Below, in pieces: positions 1 through 13,700 of a DNA stretch of 64,000 nt. Source of the DNA: Enoplosus armatus (taxonomy: Eukaryota; Chordata; Actinopteri; Centrarchiformes; Enoplosidae). The stretch spans positions 15,741,891 to 15,805,890 of the forward strand of contig NC_092180.1 in the NCBI RefSeq assembly GCF_043641665.1. The letters are read 5' to 3'. Numbering within the stretch: position 1 is the first letter of the stretch; each line of letters starts with the position of its first letter. The position numbers and the translations under genes were made by a program. A model generated the notes under the pieces. The model was not told where the DNA came from and made no database searches. It saw only the letters and a list, made by a program, of their open reading frames with translations.

Positions 1-3000
1 CAAAATGTAAGATTTCTCATCAACTTTTACAGGCTCAGTTGCGGCCTCCATGTTGGTTTCAGACATGTTGATAGTTTAAGAAAATCACTGACCAGTCTGT
101 AATGGTAACGCTCTGTTGTACATTTCTGGGGACAAACACCAGCTCCAGGAACAGTTGAAATTGACGTCGTCTGGTCAACCTAGTAAAAAGTAGATGCTTG
201 GGCGTGTGTTGGAGGATAGCTGTATTACATAACATTGTGTGTTGCATTCCCACTGATGTGGACTGCATTTATTTATGACACCTTGTTGCATTTGCTGCAA
301 ACATGTTATGATGGTAAGCTTAAGCTGTATGTTGTTCTGCTCGATGAATGAAAAGTTATTTTTTCAAGTGTTTGTTTTGTGGTGATTACTTAATTTTGCA
401 GCTGTCATCCGGGATTTCGGGATGCTCCAGTTCAACTTCTTCTCTGCCGATATGCGTTCTGATAGATCAAAATCTGTGTACGTCACTGTGGGGAACTCAT
501 TTGGACCATTTTTATGTGAGGCAACATGAGAACTGGGAGTTTGCAGCCCACGTTGACCGAAACAAATGCAACTGAGAGTGGAAACATTTGTCATGTCTTC
601 GGACAATCAGCGTATCGGATCAGTGCATCCCGAATGTGGTTCTGACCAATAGCTTTCTCATCATTCAATGGAAAATTTGGAAAACAAATAATTACAACTG
701 GAAATCGGAAAATTTCACAACCTAAAGTATGAGAGTATGGAGACTGGAAATGACACCTATAAGAGTGAAGTACCTTATTGTAGAAGCACTAGGAATATTT
801 TATGCAGTGGATTCAAAGTAATTTAAGGACTATTAGCTTCTTACTAGATAAAAACTAGGTCTGTCCAGCAAAATAAGTGTCCCATTGTAATGGCATCCTA
901 GATTACAGATTTGGTGTGCTTGTCTCACAGATACAGATGTTGTATGTCATATATGGAGTATTATTCACTTTATTTGTGTTTAAATCTGAGAGCGGAACGA
1001 GCTTTAAAGGAGGTGTTTGTTTATTCTACCTTACTGGTGTGTCTGTAGGCAGCCAGGCCAGGGCCGCAGCATTATTTTAAGTTGCCAAGGAAAGCATTCG
1101 ACTTGCACTGGCTCGGCACAATTAGAAACCCCAATAAGACGAAAGCAAACCTCGCACAGTGTGAGCTGTAGTGTGAATGAATGAAACAGCCTTAAGTGAG
1201 ACAACTCAAAGCCTGGAATCTTGTTTTTCTCCTCTGCTGGACACGAAAGGTTACCATGGTTCCCCTGAACGGCAGGCCCAGAGGTCAAAGGTTTCTTTAA
1301 ATTGTTCAATAGATGGAGGGCAGTGAGACAGAGCGCAGGACTTAAATCTTTCCTACAACAATGCTGGATGCTCATCTGGTTTTATCAGTTGCTGGTCATC
1401 AGTGGGTCTACTTTTGTTTTCTGGAGTATCTTTCTCTCTTTAACTATTTTTTCGAACACGTCATGGCAAAGGATGAAACTGTTGTTAAAAGCAGAACGCA
1501 GCTATTTACAGATTGACTTCTTCAACTCTGTGTTCTGATATGGAGATTAAAGACAATGAAGCCACTGTCTGTGGTGTGTGCAGGGCTGCTGTTGAATGAT
1601 TGGAAAACTTTGTGGCAAAGATAAGGGATTGGAGGAGGGGATGAATGCTCCCCCACCACCCCGGTCGGTGCTTTGAGAGGTCACGCTGCTCATGGGAATA
1701 GTTATTTGTTTAGCCAGGCCAGTGGTCACTTGACTGTCCTGCAGCCTGTGTGTCGCAGCGGCACATCTGCCAGCCAGCTAGTGATTGATTTGTGGGCTTT
1801 TTCAGCTCGGCATTCTTCTCCTTCTTGCTTATCTGCCCTCTTTTATTTTGACCTCCAGAGCCTTTTATTAATGTTCAGTGGGGTCACTGGACATTGTAAA
1901 AGAGTCATCACTCAATTAAATAGCTGTGTTCTTCAGTAGGTGTTGTGTGAATTAGTTAATGTAGAATTCACTTATTTTTGGTATAACCATGTGGTGCACT
2001 CCAGTTCACAGATAAGAAGAGTACATGTAAAACTTTCCAGGGTTGTTTTCGTGATTCAGTGAAGGTTTGATGCTGAAGGCCATTCATTTAGCCTGCAGGA
2101 TCAGGAGAGGATGATCAATTTTAATGTCTCCCCTAAAAGATTGGACCCTGGGGGGTGGGTTGGCGATAGTTTGGGGTCATTGTTTCCTTTTATTACTTAA
2201 CGTTAAAAAGTTAAGTGAAAAAAGAAGATTTTTTCTTTCAGTGGAAAATAATTAGATTTATCCCAGAATCCTAAAATAATGTGTGTTCTCTTTCCTGCCT
2301 ATAATAATTATACATTTTAGGTAGGATATAGAAAGTGCATATTGTTTAATATCAGATATGTAAAATGTGCTTTGGCAGTGCTGTCAGTGTTTTAAAGTGG
2401 AACTGATGATTTTAGGATCACAGTGTAGAGGAGCGCCCAATATAAGTTTGCAGGTACAATATATCCATGCACAGTATTATTAAGAATGACACCAGTAAAA
2501 GTATTTGCACAAATTAAAAGGTCATAAAAACAAAAACATGGTCACTGTGTTGTTGATGCCCTTTTAAGTTGGACATTAAGAATTGTAAATGTTTTTGGTT
2601 AAGACGAAGAGCTGAATGGACTTTCAAGATTAAGAAATCAACACGTTTATTTCTATGTACCTCTAGCAGCTCACATGCAGGTAGACCACGCTGTGCTGCG
2701 CCTTGGCTGAGAAACTCACCACCGTAACCAGAGGAGAGAGAGGGCTGAACTAATTCCTGGTATTTGTAAGGGAACCTTTGTTTGGGCCTGACCTGTCCAC
2801 TGACCTTCAGTTTGTTGAGCTGCTGGCATCAGCAGGCCCATCTGTTGCAAGCTGCGGTGAAGCAAATACAGCTTCACTCCTCAGGTTCAGCTTGGACTGT
2901 AGCGAGAATGTGATGTAATAAACCAGGAAGGCATATATAGACACTCGTATTCATATCTTTAGCATTGAATTTTGAATTGCTGTCACTTTGTGTCAAGTAT

Positions 3001-5924
3001 TTTGTTTTTCATTACTGATTGAGAGAGAGACTCTAGCTGTGGTATAATGTCTTGCAGCAGCTGGACCGCATGTATTGTTTTATTCGCTGTAGCAGCAGCG
3101 ACTATCAGATGTCATCGATACAGCAGAAAAGGATATTATTACAAAACAGCATTTAAAAAACTTGCAGCTGGAGAACAAACTGAGGGATTTGCAGTGCAGC
3201 AGTGAGCAGCAGTGCTGGTTTCGGGTGGTCATGCAGGGCTCTGCCTGGATTTGTGGAGGTCAGAGGTGAGAGGTGAGATGGCTTGGGAAGGGCAGATCGC
3301 CAGAACAGTGTCTTCATGCTTTTGGTGAATAGGTTGAAGAGTTTATTCTGTGTTTGAGTTGGCTGAGATGTTTCATCTGCACATTAGATGCCCCTGGGCA
3401 AACATCAGTGCTCATAGCAGAAGGTCAGTCTCCTCTGCCGAGACAAACCCTAGCAGATATAGATTCTCCACCTGGTCTTTGTAGTTTATCAATAATCAAT
3501 GATGAGCCCGCTGTTTGTCAATCCAGCATAATTTGACTGAATGGAAAGTAGTGAGGCAGGGGATCGGTGCGGCTCATCTCTCATGCCCTGCAGTCATGTC
3601 ACTTTTAAGAGCCTGCGTTAACACGCGGGGGGGGGGGCTCTCCCTACTTCTGTCTTCACATCAAACAACCACAGCGGAGCTAAGAGGGGTGACAGCTCAG
3701 GACTAATTTGATTAAATGTGTCAATGGTGAAAGGATCTGATCGTGACGACGGTTTGCCTCTTGTCCAACAAGACCGATATCAGACACGTACCCGGGATTT
3801 TCCCTCACAGTCTGGAAAAGTGTAGTAAACAATTTAACAAAGAGAGTCATTTCGATTTATATTTCTGTCAAGTCCCTTGTATCAGGTCCCCCGACGGCAT
3901 TATGGCTGTGGGAACAAAACAGACCCAGCAGCCATTATGAAATAATGTCAGTTATAACTAATAGATGAATCCATTTGAAAATAATCTAGTATCAGAAATG
4001 CAAATTAATCTTCATAATTTTATCTCTGCAACTGAAACTCTCACCCTTACGTCAGCCAAAACGAGGTGCTCTTTGCTCGACAACTGTCCGCTTGATCTGA
4101 AGGCGAGTTGTGTAAAAGTCATAACTCACTGAATGTTGTTTTTCTGGCAGTCAGAGCTCTCCTGCTGTTTAGCACCACAGCACCTGGCAGCACCGCTTAC
4201 ACACAGCCATCCATCACGGCCCCCATAGACACCACCGTGCGTTTATGACAGTGGAGGGATTTCCTGAAGACTTTTCTCGAAAGCAAAGGTTTCCACAGCA
4301 TGGTGTCGTATGTCCTTGTAGAAAAATATACTGATAAAGTAATTGGATATCCAATTCAGCAGAAAGAATTAGGGTTGGCAATGTGCAAATCAGACATTTA
4401 TGTATTTTCACTGTTTTATTTGTGGTTGTTTCCCCTCATGAGGTTCACATAAAAAATGTCTTTAAATATTGTATTTATTTACACCATAGTGGGATATCAG
4501 GACATTAGGAAATATTTAATTCGCTTCAAATTTATCCATTTTAGGGTTCATGTGTTCCATGCAGCATCTTAAACCATTTTAGATGTTTTTTTTATGCTTT
4601 TCGGACTGAATACCTGACAGACGTGGTTTCAACACCAAAGTGTGTTTTGTTTATCCGTTACTTAAGAGGTCATAGTTTCATCCTGAAAGCAGGCAGCGGT
4701 TTTACATCTTGAAACGGACCTACTGAAATGAGAAATAGTGTAATTTGATTGAGTACAACTTTATTTTTATGGTCCATTTGGAAAAGTCTATCGATTGGTC
4801 CATTACTGTTCCATGCATAATTTGCTGTATTTATGAAAATCAATGAAGCGTTAGCGTGCTGTGATGCTTACTGTTTTTTGGGTAATCTCAGTATTTGCTC
4901 TCTTCCACGAACAGCAGTGCAATTGATTTCTTGTAACAAACGATTGACCTCAGGCCTCTGCAGCTTTTTGAGCACAGAGGGGGGACGGTACAGCAGTGAC
5001 CTTAATGGCCAGTAGGACTTTTTATGGCGCCGGAGGAACCACCGTCAAAGAAAGCATTTATTAATGAAAAAGGGCTATAACAACTTAAATCATTATAAAA
5101 TGCATCCACTTCTGTTGGCTGTTTGCTTCACTATAAAAGGCCTTATTGTAATTCACGTCAGGCCTCATTTGCTTGCTGCTCAGCTGGCGGCTGACGACAG
5201 CTCAGTTTCAGGGAAATCCTATCCACGCAGGATGTAGCCGTTCCACTCCAGTCATCACCTTTCTGCAGCACTCAGCAGGTCTGCAGCCTTAAGCAATATG
5301 CATCTCTGTTTTCTGACATCCACTGGATCTGACTGAGATGGATGTGGGAAATACATCAATATGTTTGGAAAGGGAGAGAGGTAATTCAGAAACAGACGAT
5401 ACTTTACACTTTGTAATGGCAGATATTATTAGTGATTTAACATGCATCATCTTTCCCTGCTGATTGGTGAGTTTCTCTCTAACCCTGACGTTGTGGCCAG
5501 TTTTGTAGGGAATTTTGCTGGTTTCATGTCTTGCCTTAGACTTCTAATGTGCTTTAGTTTTGTGTCAAAGTTTTGTGGTAACTCATTACAACAAAATTAC
5601 AACAACGTCTTTCACAACAAAGAAACACCTCAAGGGAAAGCAGTTCCCTTTGACTTTATCTTAAAAAGACTACATGTAGAGCTAAAAACATGAATACTCT
5701 CTCAATTATAGGGAAGAATTGTACTGTTGGAGACACAGTATTGTATGTTATTGGGATGTACTAGGAAACAGTAGCATCTCATTCTGACAGACTGCAAGAT
5801 AAAGGGGAAACATTGTAGAAGACACATTATAAACATATTTCAGTTTGGCACTAGTAAGACAGAACGTTAAATGTATGTGTGATATATATTAAAAGTTGTC
5901 TCTTGTTGCTCTGTTTTGCTGCAG
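1..5924. other. Long prtg intron, no coding exon seen
   Basis: The stretch before the Ig2 exon ends in a good acceptor (pyrimidine run and CAG at 5911-5924). I looked for an Ig1-type exon (two cysteines plus a WLKDG-like strand) and found none on the plus strand. Short open frames here have no splice-site support or recognisable motif. A poly-G run lies near 3,629-3,637. A 22-codon open stretch on the minus strand touches the left edge (see findings). Confidence 0.6.
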
Positions 5925-7687
5925 GTATCTCGTCTTTTGCAATCCAGCCGACGCCCATAGTGGTGACTCAAGGCTCAGTTGCCAGGTTCGCCTGCAAAAT
6001 CAGTGCACACCCTCCTCCCATCATCACTTGGGAGTTCAATCGGGTCACATTACCCCTTGCCACTGAAAGGTATGCACTCTGTTGTTTTCAGTTTAACTTC
6101 ATGGTATTCATTTTTAACACACTGACTGGACAGCAGATTTTTTTGGGGAAGCAGGACATTAAATGTAACCTGTAAGCACTCGTAACCATTATCATGTATC
6201 GTATCTGTGTGTGTCTCTGTCGTCCAGAATCACAGTCCTGCCCAGTGGTGTTCTTCAGATCCATGGGGTGCAGCGGGCAGATGCTGGAAATTACCGCTGC
6301 ATCGCCACCAACATTGCCAGCCGCCGCCGAAGCACGGAGGCCATCCTCACTGTCACCCCCGGTGAGTCAGCCAGCTCTCTGTTTGCAGATGTATTGTGTA
6401 AAAGGACATCAACACACAGTTTAATTGTGAAATATCCATCACAAAGCAGAGACTGTGTTTGCCGTAGACGTTTAGCTAAATCTTGGGATAAGGAATATGT
6501 GATGGGTTGGGTGTTGTTATATATATTGCTGTAATGTACTTTATGAGGTATATTGTGAAAGGTATTAGCATTTAGCCTTAGCACAGTAATTCCTTTGTGT
6601 CTCTCAAGCAGTTGTAGTTTGTTGAAAGGTATTTTTATTCTCTTAAGGGACATGGATAGCATTTTCACTTAAATCTACGATGTCCTTCACATCACACCAC
6701 ATGCACTAAAGCTGTCTTCCTCCCCCTCTTCCTCCTCCTCTTCTTCTCTCTCTTTGCAGCCCCCAGCCCCCACCTTCCCCAGAGGCCACGTATCATCACC
6801 GGGCCGCAGAACATTTCAGTATCGCTGCACCAGAATGCCATCCTGGAGTGCTTGGCCACAGGCAATCCCCGGCCCATCATCTCCTGGAGCCGAGCGGACA
6901 GCAAGTCTATTGATGTTTACAACACCAAAGTGTTGGGAAATGGCAACCTTATTATCACAGACATCAAGCCCCAGAACGGAGGAGTCTATATGTGCAGAGC
7001 CACCACTCCCGGCACGCGAAACTATACTGTCGCTTCAGCCAATGTCACCGTGTTAGGTAAAGATATACAGTAGTTTTGGCTGTATATGATTTTGTCTTGA
7101 TAATTCATTATTCAAAAACTTCTTCTCTATATATTTCTCATTGATGTTGTTCTCCTACAGCACCTCCTTCTTTGGTCGAGTGGCCGGAGAGCCTGACCCG
7201 TCCACGTGCCGGCACCGCCCGCTTTGTGTGTCAAGCTGACGGAGTTCCAACGCCTCAAATCACTTGGCTCAAGAATGGAGACAAGGTTCACTCCAATGGT
7301 CGTATCAAGATGTACAACAGGTATCTTCCTCTTCATTTAAAGGATCATCCCTCAGACCCACAAATCCCTTTTCTGTCAAGTCAAATGTGCATCTGTACGT
7401 CCAGAGATCATGAAAACAGGAACCCTAACTCCTTTTACCATGAAACACTCGTTTAACAGTCTTTGTTGGCCTATTTAAAACAGTTTGAATAAATAATTCA
7501 TTACTATCCCCACAGTAGAAAAGGAAACTGAATAATTTACAGCAGTGCAAATGGGGTTTTAGGTGGTTTCCCTATAATTTGCTCCCGCTCCTTATTCAAC
7601 TGTCACTGCTTGTTAAAGGTAATTATAGAATGACTGCATCCTGGTGAAGGAGCCTCAGGATGAAGCCGTCTGTGTGCATACTCTTCA

Positions 7688-7726
<39 letters not shown>

Positions 7727-10700
7727 TTCAGCAAACTGGTCATCAACCAGATCATCCCTGAGGACGACGCCATCTATCAGTGCCAGGCGGAGAACGAGCA
7801 GGGATCGGTCCTCTCCATGGCGAGGCTCATTGTGGTCATGTCTGAGGATCGGCCAAGCGCCCCAAGAAACATCCGAGCCGACACCGTGTCGAGCTCCGCC
7901 ATCCTTCTGGCTTGGGAGAGACCTCTGTATAACTCAGATAAAGTTATTGCTTACTCAGTGCACTACATGAAGGCTGAAGGTGAGTGGTGTGTAAACAAAC
8001 AAGAGAGCACAGGGATCAAGGTGTCATTGTCTTTTTGTCTCACAGGGAGATTATCTCTAGTAGAAGGAAACTGTTAATATATTGAGAAATTTCATGTTAA
8101 TGGCATTTAAAAGATAATTTAGACCCATTTAGCATTGCACTCCTGTAACATTGTTGGAAGCAGTTTAAAACAAAGAGTATCGCCACTGATGTAGCAGAAC
8201 AGACATTTATGCCTGTGAACAGACTTTGATGTGTAAAATCGGTGGAGTTTCCCAGTAAAGCCTCAGAAAATAGCAGTTTAGGAGCTTAAATTCTGCCCTT
8301 TCCTGTCCAGAACGTATATTGTGGGAGCTGACTATGTGTTGTCAATGCTACGTTGGTGGGCAGAGGTCAAGGGAAAAAAAGAAATACTCCAAAATGAAGA
8401 CAAACAACAGTGCTTTCTTGACAAACAGGAATCGTCCTCTATAGTCTATAGCCCTGTGGAGTTTCAAGATGCAGGGTCCCTTCCTTCTGGCTGATTCACA
8501 AAAAAGCACAAGGGTCGTAGTGTGTCAGCAGAAAAGCCTTTCAGCTTTCCTGGGAACCTTTGCTGTTGACAAGAGTCACATTCAAACAATGCAACATTTC
8601 AGAAAGAAATTTAGGCTTGTTCATTCAAGCACTGCACTTAATGCCTTTTGCACAAGTCAGGGACACTTATAATGCCTTCCATTGGGGAGGTGAAATGTAC
8701 AGAATTCAACCACAGAAAAAGGAACACCTGCTGGATGTTGTTCAGGATAAAAAGTCGAAGAACAAGTTCTCTCTGTTATTCTGGAATAATTGGCTTTTTT
8801 TGCACTTATTTTAGATTTAGTGACACAATCTCCTCAGTCCCAGTCACAGAGAATGGCTGTTCATTGACGTTGGCAGAGTATCAGACGGTACACCCTGCAC
8901 CTGAGGTTGCAGACAGAGAAGCTTGGCACTCAATGGAGGCTCTAATGAAAGGAGGGACTAATTAGCCGGTGTGATGGAGTGTCCAAAAGTGTGTATCCTG
9001 TGAGGGCAGTGGGAGGGTGTGAATTGGACAGGAAGGCAGACTTTGTTACACTTCTCAGAGAGGCGTACTGAGGCATTCAGACTGCAGAGAAAGCTTTTTT
9101 TGTTTACTCCTCAAGTACCTTGTTTACCAGGTCAGGAATCACACTAGGTAAATTTCTTCTCGAGGGCACAAATACATTGTTTGTGTGAGTTTGTTGATCT
9201 GCTATAATTAAACAACTAGTACACAGTAGGTCATTTGAAAAACTAGTGCAAGTGAACATGGAGACGCTTGTCAGTTTGTTTCACCAAATATTAAAAACAT
9301 TTAGTTTTTTAAACCTTTACCATATTTTTTACACCTGTTGGTAGACTTGAATAGATTGAAGAAGATTGATTTTCATTCAAGACAGGACAGATTACTTTTT
9401 AGAAAAGAAGGGCTTCTCATTCACCTTTTATGATGTTGTCATTTGTCCAGGATTAAACAACGAGGAATATCAAGTTGTCATTGGAAACGATACAACGCGC
9501 TACATTATTGATGACCTGGAGCCGGCTCGCAACTACACCTTCTACATCGTGGCCTACATGCCCATGGGAGCCAGTCGTATGTCGGACCACGTGTTCCAGC
9601 ACACGCTTGAGGACGGTGAGGCATACAGCCAGTGAAGGACATAAACAATATAATCTTTCCCACAGTGAAAATCAGAAGCGAGTCATACGAAAGAGTTGGA
9701 CAGATAAAGGAGAAGCTATTATTGATCTTCAGACTGTTTGTCTGTTAGACTCTCTGTTAGTTTGTTTACAGAATGTTTCATTTGTTGTTGAAGTAAGAGA
9801 CAATCAGATTATTTGTGTACATGTATGTGTGTGCCTACATACAGAAGCTCATGTGTATCTGTGTATGTGTGTTTATGTCCCAGGCCCCTGGAGTGTTTTT
9901 GAATTCCAGGCAAACCTCATTTGCTAATGGTCTTGGCCTGTGGGTCAAAGGCAGCCGTGTGTTTGTTCTACATGACTGAAGTTATTAAATGATATTACAT
10001 AGCTGCAGGGCAAGCTCGAGGTCACCTTAAATAGATGCTCCGCTAAAGACTATTTAATCCAATTCTGATTAGAGAGAAGTACATAGGATGTCTTTTGATT
10101 AGTTAAACATTTACATTATTTTCATAGCTTTTCACATGAAAAATATTACTTAAAAACAGGACGCATAGCTATAACATATTCTGGTGCTCCACTACAAACT
10201 GCGACCACCATGATTTGTTCTGTCTGGCGATGGATGAAATACTGTATCTTTGTTTATGTAATTTTATATTGCTGTATATCGTGATATGCCACATTTTCTG
10301 TAAAATTTGATTTGCAACATTGCCCACATTGGCCTCATACAACCACACATATTTACTGGATAGCTATGACATACATGGTTGACAAAGTTATATTGTCTCA
10401 CTGTATATATCTTCCTAGTTTATATCCAAATGTCTTTCCTCTGGACTGGTGCAGTGTGTTATCTGAACACGGGTGACATTTTTCATGTTTATTGAAAACT
10501 CTTTTTCATGCCTAACTCAAACTCTGAATTTAAGCCCTCAATGTACCAATTGTCCGTCCACAGTTCCCCTCCGCGCCCCTGAGCTCAGCCTCACCAGCAA
10601 CAGTCCCATGGACATCCAGGTGTCTTGGCAGCCCCTTCCAGACAAGCTGAGTCGCGGCCAAGTCACCGCCTACCGTTTGTCATATCGCACCAGTGCCGAG

Positions 10701-13700
10701 AATACAGTCTCACAGATGGAGCTACCTGGAGAGGAGACCCAGCATCTCCTGGAAAACCTGCAGCCAGACACCATCTACCTCCTGTGTATAGCTGCTGCAA
10801 CCAGCGTAGGGTGGGGGGAGCAGTCTGCCTGGACGTCCCACCGCACTCCCAAGGCATCCGGCGCTCTAGGTACAACATTTGGAGGAGTTTTTTCTTTTGA
10901 TTTTCAGAAATTAAAATGATCAGGCATGTAGACAGAGAGTTGACCCAAAAAGCTGAATTATCATTGAACTCCTCTCTTCTGTTTGAACCATGAGTCAAGA
11001 GAAGAGCTTGCTCTAATAATCTTGTTAAGGCATTGCGTTTGTTACTCTCTGACCTTTGCCCTACACTGTCAGTAACATTGGAAGGGTTTCAGTCATGGGT
11101 CATAAAGGGAGCGACTCAGGCCTCGGGGTGGGAAAGAGTATATGGCTGCTTAGAGCCACATCTGAAGCTTTGAGGCGGGGGAGGGGAGGATTTGTTTTTC
11201 CTGCCCATCTCTATTGCCCTCTGTCTCCAGTTTAAACTCAGGCCGGAGTCCTCTGTTGGTAAACTTCATTCCCCTCATTCCTAAAATAAAAACGTGTGAA
11301 ATCGCTCCCTTGGCTGCCAGTGTGGTTGTCTCTGGTCTGCGTTGAGTGTGAAACAGCTGGTCAGGCATCAGATGGTAGTTTCACTTTTCAAAGAAACCTC
11401 CTGGTCAGGAACCTCCTCCGTTCATCACATAAACACTCGAAATGGTTTTCTGAAAAACATCTGTCATAAAGTTCACAGAGCACAACAACGTCTCTGAAGA
11501 CTTGTTTGGTTTGATGTTAGTTTGCTGGAGCACATATTATCAAAAGAGTGTTAATGTTGATCACATGTGTGTTTTTGTTATCATGAACCTGAAAAGACTG
11601 TTTGTGAACCTTTCTTGGTTTAGTGTAGGATTATAACCTGAATATCATTATCAAAATATAAAATATTTTGACACAATTTTCTCTGTAGTTCCTCTGGCTC
11701 CCGAGCTGCATCTGGAGCCTTTAAACTGCACCACTATTTTGGCGCGCTGGCAGCTGGCACCCAGGAACTCAGCCACTGTGCAAGGCTACAGACTCTTCTA
11801 CCACGAGGAGAGCCAGTCAGAGAACGCCCCGGTCCAGCTGCGTGCCTCGGATAACACGCACACCATCGGAGGCCTTGGTGAGTTTCAGATCATTTAAGTT
11901 CTCCTCCTGTCACTGAGGTACCTGGTAGGCAGGACGTTAGACAGTATTTTCATGGTTTTCTCTCCAACGCTCAACAACAACACATGACAGCTTCATATTT
12001 ACACTGCAAGTTCCCCATACAGTGGATGATCTGATTTTGGAGCATCTTGCTGCATGGATTTTTATCTTTCTTAAAACTTCTATAACTTGTTAGTGCTTTA
12101 AGGTAAGAGTTCCTATTAATACTGCTGGTTGTGATGTTGAAAAAGTATATTTTTGCTATCCAACTCCTAAATTAGTGTAATTACTAACACAACTCGTAAC
12201 ATTTAGGTATATGAAGAAATACAACAACATACATCCACCCACATATTTCTACATTTAAAATGTTTAAGCTCACAAAAGTTTTAGTGAAGTAGTTTTTGGT
12301 GGACAAGTTTGGTTTCAACCAGCAGCAGCATCGATTGACAGCCGTGAGTGATGACTTATGAGTGATTAATTGGTTTAAGTCTTGTCATGTGTCGAGCAGC
12401 GGCTCATTAGTCGAGGAACTGAACAGCACCACATCCCACTTCCATGACCTCCCGAGCCCACTGCAGGATTTCAGAGAGTGTGTCCTTTCAGCAGCTGCTG
12501 GATGGTGTTTGGGGCACATCACAGCTCTGCTGGCCTTTAGGTCAGATTCATTTTGGCCTCTTTTTTGTTTGAGAGAGGAAAGGGGGCTCAGGCCAATGCA
12601 GTGGACAACTGACCATCTGTGGCCAGAGGGGGTCAACCAGGTGGTCAGCAGCTGACTTGTAAATCAGGAAGCTTGGTGCTCGAACTGGATCAGAAAGAAA
12701 GAAATATGAGAAGGCACTATAAATTACTTTAGGTGTTAACTCTTAACTGCTGCAGGCATTTCGTTCGTTAGATATTTAGTTCAATGGTTAAAGCACCACT
12801 ACTATTAATGCTACAATACACCTACTATGAAACTTCCACAACTACTCCTGCTTCTACTGATCCGGTCAGAAAGAAATAACTGAGAAGGTTCCTTTAAAGT
12901 CAGTTTAATTTGTGTTTTATTCATTATATTTCTTCCATATTATTTTATTGTCATAATGGTTGTATCGATCTGTATTAATATGGATCTGTAGTTTTTAAGT
13001 TGCCCGAGTGTTTTTCTTTTCTTGCTTCATCAGATTGCTCTGAGTATTGAATAAATGTTCTGGGAGGACGATGATAAATATTAAGACAATCAGCAAAATT
13101 AGCAACATTGAAAACAGAGCTTCTGCTGAATAAGAAGAATTATCTTTTTGTTCCTCTTTGATAAAGGAGATTTGCAGGGCTGTGTTTTGAAGAGAGGGAA
13201 GCCGTTTTGTGGAGGCAGATTTATTATGTGTTTTATGACTGCTTTGAGCAGTGTTGCTGGAGGAGCATTGACATCAAAGACTCTCATTGTGTTTGGCTTT
13301 GAGAGCCACAAAGGTAGTTTATTAGCAAAGACTTAAAGGAAATGCAGCCTCTCACCAACTGAGCTGTAGGCCAAACAATGAGTGTGTCTTGTGAGCTCAC
13401 TATCTTGCAGCTCTGAGATTTCTTTCTCATGAATTAGCTGCAGTACTTGTGCACAAGGAGAGAGGTGTAAAAATACAGCATCTGACCTCCTGTGTGGCGA
13501 CACTTCCTGCATCAGAGAAAACCCTGCTGTGCTGTGAGGAATCTGGCTCTGATGCTTTTTACCATTTATTACTTCCTTCTTCAAGACATTACTTTTTGCT
13601 ATTATTATAGCTGCACCATTAATCAAAGGCAAATCTGAGATAGCACAAATCATACAAGAGGCTGTTTTAAAATGTTTTAAAGACATTTAAATTTCAAAGG

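Noticed and set aside
1031..1375. 114-codon minus-strand frame in the first prtg intron
   Set aside because: No recognisable motif, splice context or codon bias; length is within chance expectation for this window.
5442..5693. 83-codon frame just upstream of the Ig2 exon, considered as a possible Ig1 exon
   Set aside because: No paired Ig cysteines with Trp spacing and no suitable splice borders.
7644..7731. Open frames of repeated Val-Cys upstream of 7732
   Set aside because: This is the (TG)n microsatellite inside the intron; the real exon starts after the acceptor.
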